The notes: generated by a model from the sequence alone, not told the origin. Positions 41,831 through 51,851 are shown, counted from the first letter of the stretch. The stretch: 64,000 nt of DNA from Halogranum rubrum (GCF_900114455.1 NZ_FOTC01000002.1:591012-655011), one strand, 5' to 3'. Numbers and translations: made by a program.

Positions 41831-42919
41831 TCAGTCGAGGTCGAATCCGCGACGGTACTGTACTGGCAGTTCGACGTCGACACCGAGTTCTTGGGCGGCG
41901 TGGAGCGTGAAGTACGGGTCTCGGAGGTGCTCACGTCCGACGATGGCGAGGTCCGCACGGTCGTTGCGAATCAGTTGGTCGGCCTGTTCCGCCTCGGTGA
42001 TGCCACCGACTGCGCCGACGGCGACTCCGGTGTTCTCTTTGATGGCCTCGGCGTAGGGAATCTGGTATCCCGGGCCGGAGTTGGGAATCTGCTGGTCGGG
42101 GTGGATACCGCCCGCACTGACGTCGACGAGGTCCGCGCCAGCCTCGGCGAGTTGCGGTGCGAGTTCGACCGACTGGTCGAGGTCCCACGACTCACGGTCG
42201 GGAAGCCAGTCGGTCGCAGAGATGCGGACGAAGACCGGTTTGTCGTCGGGCCACACTTCTCGGACGGCCGCGGTAACTTCGCGAACGAGTCGCGTCCGGT
42301 TCTCGAAGCTTCCGCCGTACTCGTCGTCTCTGTCGTTGGTGACGGGCGAGAGGAACTCGTGGAGGAGATAGCCGTGGGCGGCGTGTACCTCTGCAATCTC
42401 GAAACCAGCCTCGTCGGCGCGCTTCGCGGCGTCGACGAACGCCTGCGTCACGTCCTCGACGTCTTCGGCAGTCATCGCTCGTTGCGCTGGCGGTTCGTCC
42501 TCGTAGGGATACGGGTCCGGAGAGGGAGCGACCGTCTCCCAACCCGCTTCGTCGGGCGAGAGCGGTTCGCTCCCGTCCCACGGGCGCGTCTTCGAGGCTT
42601 TCCGACCTGCGTGAGCGAGTTGGATAGCCGGGACGCTCCCCTGAGAGCGGACGAACTCGGTAATCGGCTTCAGTGCCTCTGCGTGTTCCTCGCTCCAGAT
42701 TCCGAGGTCGTGCGGTGTGATACGGCCGCGGGCCTCGACGGCCGTCGCCTCGGTCATCACGATACCCGCGCCGCCGACGGCGCGACTTCCGAGATGGACG
42801 CGGTGCCACTCGGTTGCGACACCGTCGTTCGTCGAATACTGACACATCGGAGAGACCATCACTCGGTTCGGGACGGTCGTCTCCCGAAGCGAGAGTGGAC
42901 TGAACAGCGACTCTGTCAT
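41831..42919 (-). CDS. NADH:flavin oxidoreductase (Old Yellow Enzyme, YqjM-like)
   Basis: Starting at ATG 42917-42919 (MTESLFSPLSLRETTVPNR), the product is 362 residues. The FMN-dependent TIM barrel is recognised by 'VMVSPMCQYS' with the Cys typical of the YqjM class, 'QLAHAGRKAS', 'EVHAAHGYLLHEFLSPVTN' with the catalytic His pair region, and 'AVGGITEAEQA'. These enzymes reduce activated C=C bonds using NAD(P)H. It is divergent from the following plus-strand gene. Confidence 0.92.
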   Translation of the reverse strand: MTESLFSPLSLRETTVPNRVMVSPMCQYSTNDGVATEWHRVHLGSRAVGGAGIVMTEATAVEARGRITPHDLGIWSEEHAEALKPITEFVRSQGSVPAIQLAHAGRKASKTRPWDGSEPLSPDEAGWETVAPSPDPYPYEDEPPAQRAMTAEDVEDVTQAFVDAAKRADEAGFEIAEVHAAHGYLLHEFLSPVTNDRDDEYGGSFENRTRLVREVTAAVREVWPDDKPVFVRISATDWLPDRESWDLDQSVELAPQLAEAGADLVDVSAGGIHPDQQIPNSGPGYQIPYAEAIKENTGVAVGAVGGITEAEQADQLIRNDRADLAIVGREHLRDPYFTLHAAQELGVDVELPVQYRRGFDLD

Positions 42920-43047
42920 CGTGGGACGTTTCGTGCGACGACGCAAACCGCTGTTGACTCCGGAGACTGACGCACAGTCCGGCACGAGCGACTGTCGTTT
43001 TCTCCTCCACAATCTTTATTATCTAACGAATCAATAGTAAGAAAGTA

Positions 43048-43731
43048 ATGGGGAATGTTGGTGATAGGAACGGTTCGTTCGCTCGGTCCCTACAGGACCT
43101 GAAGCGACGTGGGAGCAACCTACTCGTCGTCGGATCGCTGGCAGAACACGTACGAGACGCCGCGACTCGGCGACTCCTCGGTGACGGTGTGTCCGAGACA
43201 CGTCGCCGTCTGTTCGTCTTCACCGACGCGACCCACGCTGGCGCCCAGGTCGGCAACGGAGCGGTCGGTCCAGAGACCACCCGAGTCATCGACCGCGTGA
43301 CACCGACTCGAAGCGCTGCGGCGATGCCATCTGCTTCGTCGACGGCTGCTGGACTCACGCGTCGGCGTGTCGAACCGACCCAACTCGGGTCGCTCGCGTG
43401 GTGTATCGAAGAGGAGATTGGGGCGTTCGACGCCAATGCGAACGGACTGTCTAGCGGTGAGTTGCGTCTCTGTTTCGACTCGCTCGCACCGCTCGTCTCG
43501 GAACACGACGTTCCGACGGTGCTCCGATTTCTCCGCGTCGTCGGCAATCGCGTCCGTGCGTCGCACGGAATGGCCCACTATCACCTCCCGGTCAGCCGCT
43601 CCGACCCAATCGTCGACGAACTCGCCTCCGCGTTCGACGCCGTCATCGAACTCCGTGTCCGTGACGGCCACCCCGAACACCGCTGGGAGCTTCGTGAAAC
43701 CGACTTCGTGAGTTCGTGGATCCCACTCTGA
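43048..43731 (+). CDS. RecA/KaiC-like (DUF7504-type) protein without Walker A
   Basis: The 227-residue product begins with 'LKRRGSNLLVVGSLAEHVRD', where related proteins carry an ATP loop; here GKT/S is missing. The central and C-terminal parts match the related domain at 6740-7360: 'CFDSLAPLVSEHDVPTVLRFL' parallels 'LHSLSPLLMYWDVDRVYQFL', and both end with an 'FDAVIELR' or 'FDAIIETR' strand. Haloarchaea carry many such proteins, often beside sensory genes. Nucleotide binding is doubtful. A TATA-like 'ctttattatc' lies about 30 nt before the start. Confidence 0.72.
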   Translation: MGNVGDRNGSFARSLQDLKRRGSNLLVVGSLAEHVRDAATRRLLGDGVSETRRRLFVFTDATHAGAQVGNGAVGPETTRVIDRVTPTRSAAAMPSASSTAAGLTRRRVEPTQLGSLAWCIEEEIGAFDANANGLSSGELRLCFDSLAPLVSEHDVPTVLRFLRVVGNRVRASHGMAHYHLPVSRSDPIVDELASAFDAVIELRVRDGHPEHRWELRETDFVSSWIPL

Positions 43732-43808
43732 ACAGCTTTCTTGCGTACTGGCGCTGGAACGACCAGTAGCGGCACTGCTCTTTCGGACTGCTTCGGCTCA
43801 CACACGTT

Positions 43809-44594
43809 CTACTTGATGTCTGTGTCGACTGGCTCCTCGTAGACCGGGATGAACGCTCGTTGTTCTGCCAAGACGTCCGGGTCTAGTTCGGCGACGAGCG
43901 TTCGCTCGTCACGGTTCGTCGCTGCCGCGACGGTTCCGTCGGGTCTGACGACGGCAGACCGTCCAGCGTAGTCGAGCGGAACGGTTCCCGGCACACGCCG
44001 AGCGCCGGTTCGACCCGCGCCGACGACCCACCGAACCCCGTCGAGTGCGCGCGCACGGAGCAAGAGTCGCCAGTTCTCGCTGTGTGTCGCTGGCCACGCG
44101 CCCGTGACGAACAGCGCATCGACTCGCTCTCGGGTCAGTGCCGCACTCTCGGCGACGAAGTTCAGGTCGTAGCAGGTGAGGATACCGGTTCGTCCTATCG
44201 GCGTCTCGACGACGACCCGTTCGCTCCCGGGTGTGAGCACGCTTCGCTCACCACCCCAGAGATGTCGTTTCCGATAGACCGTCGTCTCGCCGTTCGGTTC
44301 GACGTACGCCGTCGCGTTGTAGTAGTCGCTCCCCTCCCGTTCGACGAATCCGACGAGGAGCGCGACGTCGTTCGTTCGCGCCGTCTCACGGACCGTGTCG
44401 AGTTCCGGCCCGTCGCGAGTGAGTGCGACTGACTCGACTCGTTCGTCGGCGACGAACCCCGTCAGCGCGTACTCGGGAAAGAGTGCGACGTCGACTGTCG
44501 CGTCGAGACGAGCGGTTCGGTCGGCGAGTTCTGTCAGGTTCGCCTCGACGTCCAAGTCGTCGACAGCACATTGTGGGACGGCGACAGTTGCCAT
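43809..44594 (-). CDS. Carbon-nitrogen hydrolase (nitrilase superfamily)
   Basis: The 261-residue enzyme has the complete catalytic triad: Glu41 (FPEYALTGF), Lys109 (YRKRHLW) and Cys141 (ILTCYDLNF). Members hydrolyse amides or nitriles, for example omega-amidase, carbamoyl or N-acyl substrates. The 'CYDLNF' context resembles amidases rather than true nitrilases (CWE). The exact substrate is unknown. It stands alone. Confidence 0.9.
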   Translation of the reverse strand: MATVAVPQCAVDDLDVEANLTELADRTARLDATVDVALFPEYALTGFVADERVESVALTRDGPELDTVRETARTNDVALLVGFVEREGSDYYNATAYVEPNGETTVYRKRHLWGGERSVLTPGSERVVVETPIGRTGILTCYDLNFVAESAALTRERVDALFVTGAWPATHSENWRLLLRARALDGVRWVVGAGRTGARRVPGTVPLDYAGRSAVVRPDGTVAAATNRDERTLVAELDPDVLAEQRAFIPVYEEPVDTDIK

Positions 44595-44833
44595 AGCTGT
44601 TCGTCACTCGGGGAGTCGAAAAACATCCCGACAGTCGGCAGAGAGATATACCTGTGTGACATATGTTACCGTGCCGGTCGTGTCCGTATCCCGATAGCCG
44701 GCAGGGCGTCCGCGAACGACGTGGGTTTCGTCATGGTCTCCCACAGGTAGGGTGCGGTCGCCCACTCTCACACCGCTACCGAGTGGTTCGCAAAGGGAAA
44801 CGCTCTTTTCATCGTCGCACCGAGGTCCAACAT

Positions 44834-46105
44834 ATGAGTGACGGGGACGACACACCCGAGGATTCGGGTGCCGCTGAAGACGAGATTTCGGCCGAGAGCC
44901 TCCAAGAGCGCCTGTCGGCCGCCGAGGAGGAACTGGAGGCCGCAGAGACCGAAGACGACCTCGACGAGGTCGAAGCGGAACTCGACGACATCGAGACGAA
45001 ACTCGAAGCCGCCGACCTCCCGGAACCGGACGAGGACGACGACGAGGAGAGCCTCCAAGAAGAGTTGGAGACGAAACTCTCCGAACTCCGTGAGGACCTC
45101 GAAGCCCAGCGTGGCCCCTACGCCGAGGACGCCGTCGAGACGGTCGACGAGGCGCAGACGAAAGTCGCGGACACGCGCTGGACCGAGCGCGGCGAGACCG
45201 AAATCGTCGAGGCAGTCGAATCGTTCGTCACCTCGGTGAACGACACCCTCGACACGAATCTCTCTGTCGACGGCACCGACGAGGATGCGCTCACCAGCGC
45301 ACTCGACGACGCGAAGAGCGCCATCGAGTCTGCGAACCTCGACGCCGACGAGGACGAAGAGACCATCGCCGCTCTCATCGAGGCGGCCGACGGACTCGAA
45401 TCCGACCTCGAAGATGCCCAAGAGTGGGACGACCTCGAAACCCACGAGAAGCTCGAACGGCAGGGCTTCTACGACGTGCTCGGCCACTACAAAGACTACC
45501 CGCCGGAGTGGGCGGCCGTCAAAGGGTGGGAGCAGGAGGGCAACGTCGAGATGATCCTGCTCGCACTCGACAACCTCGGGTCGGACTTCATGGAGGAGAA
45601 CTGTCTGGACTCGCTCATCCGGATGAACGACCAAGCGGCGTTCGACGCAATGCACCAGCGTGCACAGAAGCGCGACAAACAGTCCATCAAGGCGCTCGGT
45701 AAGATGCGAGCGACCGACGCCGTCGAGACGCTCGTCGAGTACGTCGACACCGACAAAGACCCGCAGCTACAGAAGGTGACGTTCAGAGCGCTCGGTGAAA
45801 TCGGCGACGAGCGCGCGACCCAACCGCTCGCGGACAAACTGGTCATGGACAACGAGAAGGTCCGACCGCACGCCGCTCGCGCACTCGGCCTCATCGGCGA
45901 CACTCGCGCCGTCGACCCGCTCGCAGACATGCTCTCCGACGACGAGAACGAGTCTGCTCGTGCGAGTGCCGCGTGGGCACTCCGACAAATCGGGACGCAG
46001 AAAGCGCTCGAAGCGGCCGCCGAATACAGCGACGACCGGTCGTATCTCGTTCAGTCCGAGTCGAAGAAGGCCTCGGAAGCACTATCGGCCAAACAGACGG
46101 CCTAA
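44834..46105 (+). CDS. HEAT-repeat protein with acidic coiled-coil N-terminus
   Basis: I start at ATG 44834 (MSDGDDTPEDSGAAEDE), giving 423 residues. Residues 15-130 are Glu/Asp-rich and helical with heptads (LQERLSAAEEELEAAETEDD), probably a coiled coil. The last 180 residues hold HEAT/PBS-lyase-like repeats: 'ALGKMRATDAVETLVEYV', 'ALGEIGDERATQPLADKL', 'ALGLIGDTRAVDPLADML', 'ALRQIGTQKALEAAAEY'. Such proteins are scaffolds. It contains Cys only once and no enzyme motif. It appears monocistronic. Confidence 0.82.
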   Translation: MSDGDDTPEDSGAAEDEISAESLQERLSAAEEELEAAETEDDLDEVEAELDDIETKLEAADLPEPDEDDDEESLQEELETKLSELREDLEAQRGPYAEDAVETVDEAQTKVADTRWTERGETEIVEAVESFVTSVNDTLDTNLSVDGTDEDALTSALDDAKSAIESANLDADEDEETIAALIEAADGLESDLEDAQEWDDLETHEKLERQGFYDVLGHYKDYPPEWAAVKGWEQEGNVEMILLALDNLGSDFMEENCLDSLIRMNDQAAFDAMHQRAQKRDKQSIKALGKMRATDAVETLVEYVDTDKDPQLQKVTFRALGEIGDERATQPLADKLVMDNEKVRPHAARALGLIGDTRAVDPLADMLSDDENESARASAAWALRQIGTQKALEAAAEYSDDRSYLVQSESKKASEALSAKQTA

Positions 46106-46192
46106 GCGGTCTCTCACTCGACTCTCTCTGTCTTCGTCTACCGGCGCTGCAGCCCCGAGTGCTTTTGTTCGATGACGTGACCACCTCGTCGC

Positions 46193-47851
46193 GTGTCTCG
46201 GGTCACCGTGCTCTGTCTCGTGTTCCTCCTCGTAGCGGCCGGTGTGTCTGTACCTGTCGTCGCCACCGAGTCTCCGGATACCACGAGTACGACGACCAAC
46301 GAGTCGACGGCGCGAATCGTCGAACTCTATCCGAACCCGTACGCCGCCGAGGACCGTGGCGAGTACGTCGTCGTTCGACTGCCGACCGACGCCAGTGACG
46401 ACGTCGCCGCCAACTGGACGCTCACCGACGGCGAGACGACGGTCCCGCTCCCCACGAACGCCACACAGACTCACGTCGTCGTCACCGCGACGCCGTCGGC
46501 ACTCCCCAACGGGACGTCGGGTCACGTCGTCAAAGCGGCGGCGTTCGCACTCGCCAACGGCGGCGAGTCGCTCCGACTCGAACGGAACGGGACACCGACC
46601 GACCGAGTCACCTACGAGAACGCACCGGAAGGCGAGCAGTGGCGCTGGAACCGGACGCCGGCGTGGCGACCACTCGTTTTCGAACCGCGGTCGGTCCACG
46701 TCTCGGGAGCGACGACTGCCGAGACGTTCGTCCTCCCCGACGCCCCCGACGTTCCCGTGGGAACCCTCCGAAGTGCAGACCGGAGACTCCTCCTCGCCGG
46801 ATACACGTTCTCGTCGGCGCGTGTCACGGACGAACTCGTCGCGGCGGCCGAGCGTGGTGTGCGAGTACAGATTCTCGTCGACGACGCCCCGGTCGGCGGA
46901 ACAACCACCCGGCAGGCGGCCGCACTCGACCGTCTCGCGGCCGCCGGTGTCGAGGTGTCTGTACTGGGCGGCGAGCGCGCTCGGTACGACTTCCACCACC
47001 CGAAGTACGCCGTCGTGGACGACGACGCGCTCGTACTCACGGAGAACTGGAAACCCAGCTGGACGGGCGGTCGGAGCAGTCGCGGGTGGGGCGTCCGCGT
47101 CGACTCGGCCGAGGCGGCGGACGAACTCGCGGCCGTGTTCCGAGACGACGCGACGGGACCAGACACGACGCCGTGGTCGCAGTTCCGCCGCGGTCGGTCG
47201 TTCACGTCGACTCACCCTGCCAACGGGTCGTTTCCGACACGGTTCGACCCACAGTCCGTCGCCGTCGTCCGTGTCCGACTCGTGACCGCACCCGGTAACG
47301 CCGAGAGAGCCATCGTCGGCGTCGTCGACAACGCGAGCGAGCAGATTTCGGTTATTCAGCCGACTATCGGGAGTCGCCACCATCCCTACCTCCGTGCCAC
47401 GCTCCGGGCCGCCGAACGCGGTGTCGAAATTCGCATCCTCCTCCCGGGAGCGTGGTACGTCGAAGAAGACAACCGTCGACTCGTCGAGTGGCTGAACGAG
47501 TGGGCCGAGCGTCGTGACGCGCCGCTCGAAGCCCGCGTCGTCGACCCCGAAGGTCGCTTCGAGAAGATTCACGCGAAGGGCGTCGTCGCCGACGACCGAG
47601 TCGTCGTCGGCAGCGTCAACTGGAACAACAACTCAGTCCGGGAGAACCGCGAGGTGGCGGTGATTCTGGACGGCGAGGAACCGGCGGCGTACTACCGGGA
47701 GGTGTTCGACGCCGACTGGAAGGGTGGCGGCGGGACCAACCGAGTACCGCTCGGTGTCGTCGTCGCTACCGCACTCGCGGTACTCGTGGCTGTCGGTGTA
47801 GCGCGCAAGCGAATCGAGTTCGAAGAGCGAGAGAGCCCTGTTAGTCGTTGA
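46193..47851 (+). CDS. Secreted phospholipase D-like protein with C-terminal anchor
   Basis: GTG 46193 starts a 552-residue protein with a Sec signal peptide (LCLVFLLVAAGVSVPVVA). Residues 40-145 form a beta domain similar to lamin-tail domains (RIVELYPNPYAAEDRGEYVV). Two HKD motifs of the PLD superfamily follow: His269-x-Lys271 with Asp276/277 (HHPKYAVVDDD) and His460-x-Lys462 with Asp467/468 (IHAKGVVADDR). A C-terminal helix (VVVATALAVLVAVGVARKR) anchors it outside. It could cleave phosphodiesters in lipids or extracellular DNA. Confidence 0.87.
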   Translation: MSRVTVLCLVFLLVAAGVSVPVVATESPDTTSTTTNESTARIVELYPNPYAAEDRGEYVVVRLPTDASDDVAANWTLTDGETTVPLPTNATQTHVVVTATPSALPNGTSGHVVKAAAFALANGGESLRLERNGTPTDRVTYENAPEGEQWRWNRTPAWRPLVFEPRSVHVSGATTAETFVLPDAPDVPVGTLRSADRRLLLAGYTFSSARVTDELVAAAERGVRVQILVDDAPVGGTTTRQAAALDRLAAAGVEVSVLGGERARYDFHHPKYAVVDDDALVLTENWKPSWTGGRSSRGWGVRVDSAEAADELAAVFRDDATGPDTTPWSQFRRGRSFTSTHPANGSFPTRFDPQSVAVVRVRLVTAPGNAERAIVGVVDNASEQISVIQPTIGSRHHPYLRATLRAAERGVEIRILLPGAWYVEEDNRRLVEWLNEWAERRDAPLEARVVDPEGRFEKIHAKGVVADDRVVVGSVNWNNNSVRENREVAVILDGEEPAAYYREVFDADWKGGGGTNRVPLGVVVATALAVLVAVGVARKRIEFEERESPVSR

Positions 47852-49742
47852 GCGTCGGCGTGCTCGACAGGTCCTCGTCGAGGTCGGCGTCGGCCATCTT
47901 CTGGACGAGGCTGTCGATGACTTCCTCGCGCATGCCCTTCACGAACTTGATGGAACCGACGACGAGGTGCCCGCCGCCGTTGACGCCGCCGCCGACGACT
48001 TCCTCGTTCAGTTCGGCGACCATCTGTGGGATGTCGAGTCGGACGCCGTCGGAGCGGAGGACGGCGAAGTCCGGCCCGTAGCCGATGGTGATGACGGGTT
48101 CGCCCGTCTCCGTGACCTTGTTGTCGTGGAGTTTGCCGGTCGTCTTCCCCGGTGCGGGGTAGGTGAATCGGTGGGCGAAGTTGTCGAGGTCGATACGGTA
48201 GAGATGTGCCCCGCTGTCGAGACGCTCGTGGTCGACGTGGGACTCGACGGCGTCGAGTTGGCGCTGGACGTCGCGTTCGGCGCGCGTCGACAGGAACTCG
48301 ACGAGTTCCTCGTGGCGCTCCTCGTCGTCACAGCCGACGTTGAGCACGTCGTTGACGAACGACTCGCCGTCCGAGTAGCGAAGCCAGTGGGCGGCGTAGT
48401 CGAGTGCCTCACCCATGTCGAGGAGTTTGTCGCGGTCGTAACCTTCGGCTTCGGCGAGGTCGACGAAGTCGCTCATCGCTTCGGCTTTCGAGCGGTCCGA
48501 GAGACCGGCGACGGCCGGGACGTGACGGAGTTCGTCCGTGACCGACGGGTCGATCATCCGCGCGAGTTCGACACACATCATCCCGGTCGTGATGCGGTAG
48601 TCCTCGTCGTAGAGGTACGGGTTGACGTGGGCGTCGAGGAGGTGGTTCACCGCCTCCGGGTCAGGGTGGTGGTGGTCGACGACGGCGATGGGCATGTCGT
48701 AGTGCGCGAGGTTCTGGTAGGCCGGGACGTCCTCTTCCGTCGACCCGTTGTCGAGCATGAGCAGGAAGGGGAGTTTCTGGCCGTGACGGGCCTGCCCCTC
48801 CAGTGCGAAGTTCAGGTCGCGGGTGACGTCCTCCATCTCGTAGAACGGGGCCTTCGAGGGAAGCCGTTTGAAGAGGTGTCGCGGTGCGTCGGGGTCGGTG
48901 TGGACCGCTTCGATGTAGTTTTCGAGGGCCAGTTGAACCGGCAGCGACGCACACATCCCGTCACCGTCGGCGTGGTGCCGGACGCGGATGGGTCGGCCTT
49001 CGAGGACCGTCCGACGGAGGAGGCGTGCGACCTCCGCGAGGTCCGCTCGCAACTTGTCGAAGGCGGGCCACTCGATGAGGGGTTCGACCTCGTGCGGTTC
49101 GGCGCGTTCGTCGAGGGCGGCGTCGCGGCGCTCACGGGCGGCCTCGGCTTGGTCGTCGACGAGCGGGGTCATCGAGTTGACCTCTATCTGTGTCGCCCCG
49201 TCGTGCTCTTCGACGCTGCCGCCGACGCGGACCAGGTCGTCGAGTTCGACCTCCGGGTGGGCGCGAACGCCCGCCTCCTCGAAGGCGGCACAGGCGACGA
49301 TGCCGCTCTCGTCGCTGACGTGGAAGATGGTCGGGCCACCGGTCTGTTTGATCTGGACGACTGCGCCCTCGAGGTGGACGTCTTCGCCCGTACGGAGGTC
49401 CTCGATGGCCGTCCGCTCGGGTTCGTGGTCGACCGTGACCGTCTCGTAGTCGTCGGGGTCGGCCGCGACGAACGCGAGGTCACCGTTCTCTCGAACGTTC
49501 TCCAGTTCGACGATGAGGCGGTCCTCGACGTCGTAGGAGCCGTTCAGATTCGATTCGTGGACGAGACCAGAGACGTTGTCGGAGATATCGACGAAGACAC
49601 CGTAGTCGACGACACCGTTGACGACGGCGTGATAGTAGTTGTTCACTTCGACGTCGTCGACCGTACAATCCGGTGCGAGGTCGTAGACGACGGGTCGCGA
49701 ATCTGACCCAGTGCCGGAATCCCCGGCGTTCTCGCTGCTCAT
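47841..49742 (-). CDS. DHH-family phosphoesterase/RecJ-like nuclease with S1 and OB domains
   Basis: I start at ATG 49740-49742 (MSSENAGDSGTGSDSRPVV), giving 633 residues. An S1 domain spans about 36-95 (VVDYGVFVDISDNVSGLVHE), then an OB-fold at about 120-192. The DHH catalytic motifs are intact: HHADGDG at 256-262 and DHHHPD at 356-361. A C-terminal DHHA1 motif reads 'GGGVNGGGHLVVGS'. This is the archaeal RecJ-like layout, which degrades or trims single-stranded DNA or RNA with manganese. It resembles the RecJ paralogue that I recall next to the JAMM and ribL genes in other haloarchaea. Its 3' end overlaps the PLD gene. Confidence 0.88.
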   Translation of the reverse strand: MSSENAGDSGTGSDSRPVVYDLAPDCTVDDVEVNNYYHAVVNGVVDYGVFVDISDNVSGLVHESNLNGSYDVEDRLIVELENVRENGDLAFVAADPDDYETVTVDHEPERTAIEDLRTGEDVHLEGAVVQIKQTGGPTIFHVSDESGIVACAAFEEAGVRAHPEVELDDLVRVGGSVEEHDGATQIEVNSMTPLVDDQAEAARERRDAALDERAEPHEVEPLIEWPAFDKLRADLAEVARLLRRTVLEGRPIRVRHHADGDGMCASLPVQLALENYIEAVHTDPDAPRHLFKRLPSKAPFYEMEDVTRDLNFALEGQARHGQKLPFLLMLDNGSTEEDVPAYQNLAHYDMPIAVVDHHHPDPEAVNHLLDAHVNPYLYDEDYRITTGMMCVELARMIDPSVTDELRHVPAVAGLSDRSKAEAMSDFVDLAEAEGYDRDKLLDMGEALDYAAHWLRYSDGESFVNDVLNVGCDDEERHEELVEFLSTRAERDVQRQLDAVESHVDHERLDSGAHLYRIDLDNFAHRFTYPAPGKTTGKLHDNKVTETGEPVITIGYGPDFAVLRSDGVRLDIPQMVAELNEEVVGGGVNGGGHLVVGSIKFVKGMREEVIDSLVQKMADADLDEDLSSTPTLND

Positions 49743-49834
49743 ACGCGTGATAGAGTGGGGGTCGGGGTTAAGCTTTCCATGCTGGCTCGCACCCTTCCGC
49801 AACTCTTAGATGCCGACGAACCGGACGTTCGACC

Positions 49835-50323
49835 ATGCGACTGTTCCGGTCGGGCGAGATTATCGGCATCGCAGCCGACACGCTCGACTTCGCGCTCGAA
49901 GCCTCCGAGGAGACCCACCCCGACGAGTACATGGGCCTGCTCCGCGGTGAAGACGCCCGTGACCTCGGTCTCGACCGAGAGGGAACCGTCATCACCGACG
50001 TGCTCATCATCCCCGGGACGGAGTCGAACCCCGTGAGCGCGACGGTCCAAACGAGTATGATTCCGAACGACATGCACGCCGTCGGCTCTATCCACTCCCA
50101 CCCCAACGGCGTGCTCAAACCGAGTGACGCCGACCTCGCGACGTTCGGCAACGGCGACGTCCACATCATCGTCGGCTTCCCCTATCGGACCACAGACTGG
50201 CAGGCGTTCGACCGCGAAGGAAACGAGCGCAAACTCGACGTGTTGACCGTCGACCTCGCGGACCCCGAATCGTTCTTCGACTTCACGCAGGAAGACATCG
50301 ATAGCGAACTCTCCGACAAATGA
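49835..50323 (+). CDS. JAMM/MPN+ metalloprotease (desampylase-like)
   Basis: The 162-residue protein has a complete JAMM zinc site: Glu31 (HPDEYMGLL), His87-x-His89 and Asp100 in [14 protein letters not shown], with Ser97. Archaeal JAMM proteins remove ubiquitin-like SAMPs from proteins or release SAMP from thiolated forms. The family includes the haloarchaeal desampylase, of which this may be a paralogue. The stop overlaps the next start (ATGA), so it is co-translated with ribL; a functional link between the two is not obvious. Confidence 0.88.
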   Translation: MRLFRSGEIIGIAADTLDFALEASEETHPDEYMGLLRGEDARDLGLDREGTVITDVLIIPGTESNPVSATVQTSMIPNDMHAVGSIHSHPNGVLKPSDADLATFGNGDVHIIVGFPYRTTDWQAFDREGNERKLDVLTVDLADPESFFDFTQEDIDSELSDK

Positions 50324-50751
50324 CGACTGTTATCGCCCAAGGCACCTTCGATATTCTCCATCCGGGCCACGTCCACTATCTGACCGACGCCGCCGCCCGT
50401 GGCGACGAACTCCACGTCATCATCGCCCGCCGCGAGAACGTGACGCACAAAGCGAAGCCGGTTCTCCCCGACCGCCAGCGCCGAGACATGGTGGCCGCAC
50501 TCGACGTCGTCGACGAGGCCCATCTGGGCCATCCCGAGGACATCTTCGTTCCGATCGAGGAGATTCAGCCGGACGTCATCGTCCTCGGCTACGACCAGCA
50601 CCACGACGCCGACGGGATTCGGTCCGCACTCGAAGCACGCGGCATCGACTGCGCCGTCGAGCGGGCGTCGGCCCGCCAACCGAACTACGAGGGCGAACTG
50701 CTCTCGACGGGTCGCATCATCGAGCGAATCCTCCACGAGCGTGTGGAGTAA
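50320..50751 (+). CDS. ribL: FAD synthase (archaeal RibL)
   Basis: The 143-residue nucleotidyltransferase has the HxGH motif at residues 14-17 (HPGH) inside '[14 protein letters not shown]', and an LSTGRI segment near the end matching the ISSTRI motif of cytidylyltransferases. Archaeal RibL adds AMP from ATP to FMN to make FAD. Glycerol-3-phosphate cytidylyltransferase is the close alternative, but the archaeal context and size favour RibL. It overlaps the JAMM gene by four bases. Confidence 0.85.
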   Translation: MTTVIAQGTFDILHPGHVHYLTDAAARGDELHVIIARRENVTHKAKPVLPDRQRRDMVAALDVVDEAHLGHPEDIFVPIEEIQPDVIVLGYDQHHDADGIRSALEARGIDCAVERASARQPNYEGELLSTGRIIERILHERVE

Positions 50752-51017
50752 GTAGCGCTGTTCTACGACACCGCTCGACCATCCACAGCGGCGCGTGGCT
50801 TCGCGACTTCGTGTACGAGAGCAAGACAGCGCCTGCCCCGTCAATAGATGACCGAGTGAACGAAGGAATCGGCTGGGGAGAGCGTGGCTGTTGGGATGGT
50901 CGAAAGCCCGTTGGCTTTCGAGGCGTTCTCTGCTCTCACTACTGCGTTCACGACGAACAGCACGGGCCGCACTTTCAGAACGAACCCTTACCACACGCGC
51001 CCTCCACCCCACACGCG

Positions 51018-51851
51018 ATGAACCAAGCGGAACTCTCCACTCGCCTCGACGTCCCCGTCCACGTCCACCAACGCATCCCCAACACTACCGACCGACTCAG
51101 ACGACTCGCCCACGACGGCGCGCCGCACGGCACCGTCGTCGTCGCGTCGGAACTCACTGCCGCCCGCGGTCGAACCGGGTCGGCGTGGAGCGCCCCCGCC
51201 GGAGGGCTGTGGACGAGTACCCTCGTCCGCCCCGAGTTCGATGCCGACCACGTCGGCCGACTCACCTTCGCCGCGGGCGTCGCCGTCGCCGACACCGTCT
51301 CCGAGTTCGGCGTCGGTGCCGGACTCAAGTGGCCGAACGACCTGCTCGTGAACGGCGAGAAACTCGCCGGCATCCTCACCGAGTCAGTCCACGACGGCGT
51401 CCCTGTCGCGGGCAAGCCAGTCGACGAGGTGTTCCCGGGTGAGTCGGTCGGACTGGACTACGTGATGCTCGGTGTCGGCATCAACGCCAACGTCGACGCC
51501 GACGACGTCGCGGCCGACAGAGCCGTCACGTCGCTTCGAGAACAGACCGGCCACGACGTCGACAGAAGTGCACTGCTCGTTCGCTTCCACGAGCACCTGC
51601 TCGACCGGTGTGTCCAAGCGGAGTCGGCAGACGGGTTCGCGTCGGTTCTCGACGACTATCGAGCGCTGAGTGAGACGCTCGGTCACCGCGTCCGCGTCGA
51701 GCGTCGTGGGCAGGCGTCCATCGCGGGTGTCGCGCGCGACGTAACCGAGACGGGTGCACTCGTCGTCGAGAGTGATGAGAAGTCAGTGAGCGTCACAGAA
51801 GGCGAGTGTCGACGACTCCGACGGCAGTCGCTCGACGGTGAAGAGAACTGA
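51018..51851 (+). CDS. birA: Biotin-[acetyl-CoA-carboxylase] ligase
   Basis: I start at ATG 51018 (MNQAELSTRLDVPVHVHQ), since upstream codons are unlike haloarchaeal coding sequence. The 277-residue enzyme has the biotinyl-AMP motif in 'TAARGRTGSAWSAPAGGLW' and 'LKWPNDLLVNGEKLAGILTE', with a C-terminal SH3-like domain. It joins biotin to carboxylase carrier proteins. There is no N-terminal helix-turn-helix, so it does not act as a biotin repressor. A 266-base spacer separates it from ribL, in which I see no gene. Confidence 0.9.
   Translation: MNQAELSTRLDVPVHVHQRIPNTTDRLRRLAHDGAPHGTVVVASELTAARGRTGSAWSAPAGGLWTSTLVRPEFDADHVGRLTFAAGVAVADTVSEFGVGAGLKWPNDLLVNGEKLAGILTESVHDGVPVAGKPVDEVFPGESVGLDYVMLGVGINANVDADDVAADRAVTSLREQTGHDVDRSALLVRFHEHLLDRCVQAESADGFASVLDDYRALSETLGHRVRVERRGQASIAGVARDVTETGALVVESDEKSVSVTEGECRRLRRQSLDGEEN

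Noticed and set aside
41354-42970. 538-codon plus-strand frame
   Set aside because: It crosses the antisense of two real genes, including the Old Yellow Enzyme, and shows no domain.
44595-44833. Possible small gene before the HEAT-repeat protein
   Set aside because: The in-frame extension is Arg/Cys/His-rich and unlike local coding sequence; the stretch is more likely promoter and spacer.
47967-49706. 579-codon plus-strand frame
   Set aside because: It is antisense to the DHH protein with intact catalytic motifs.
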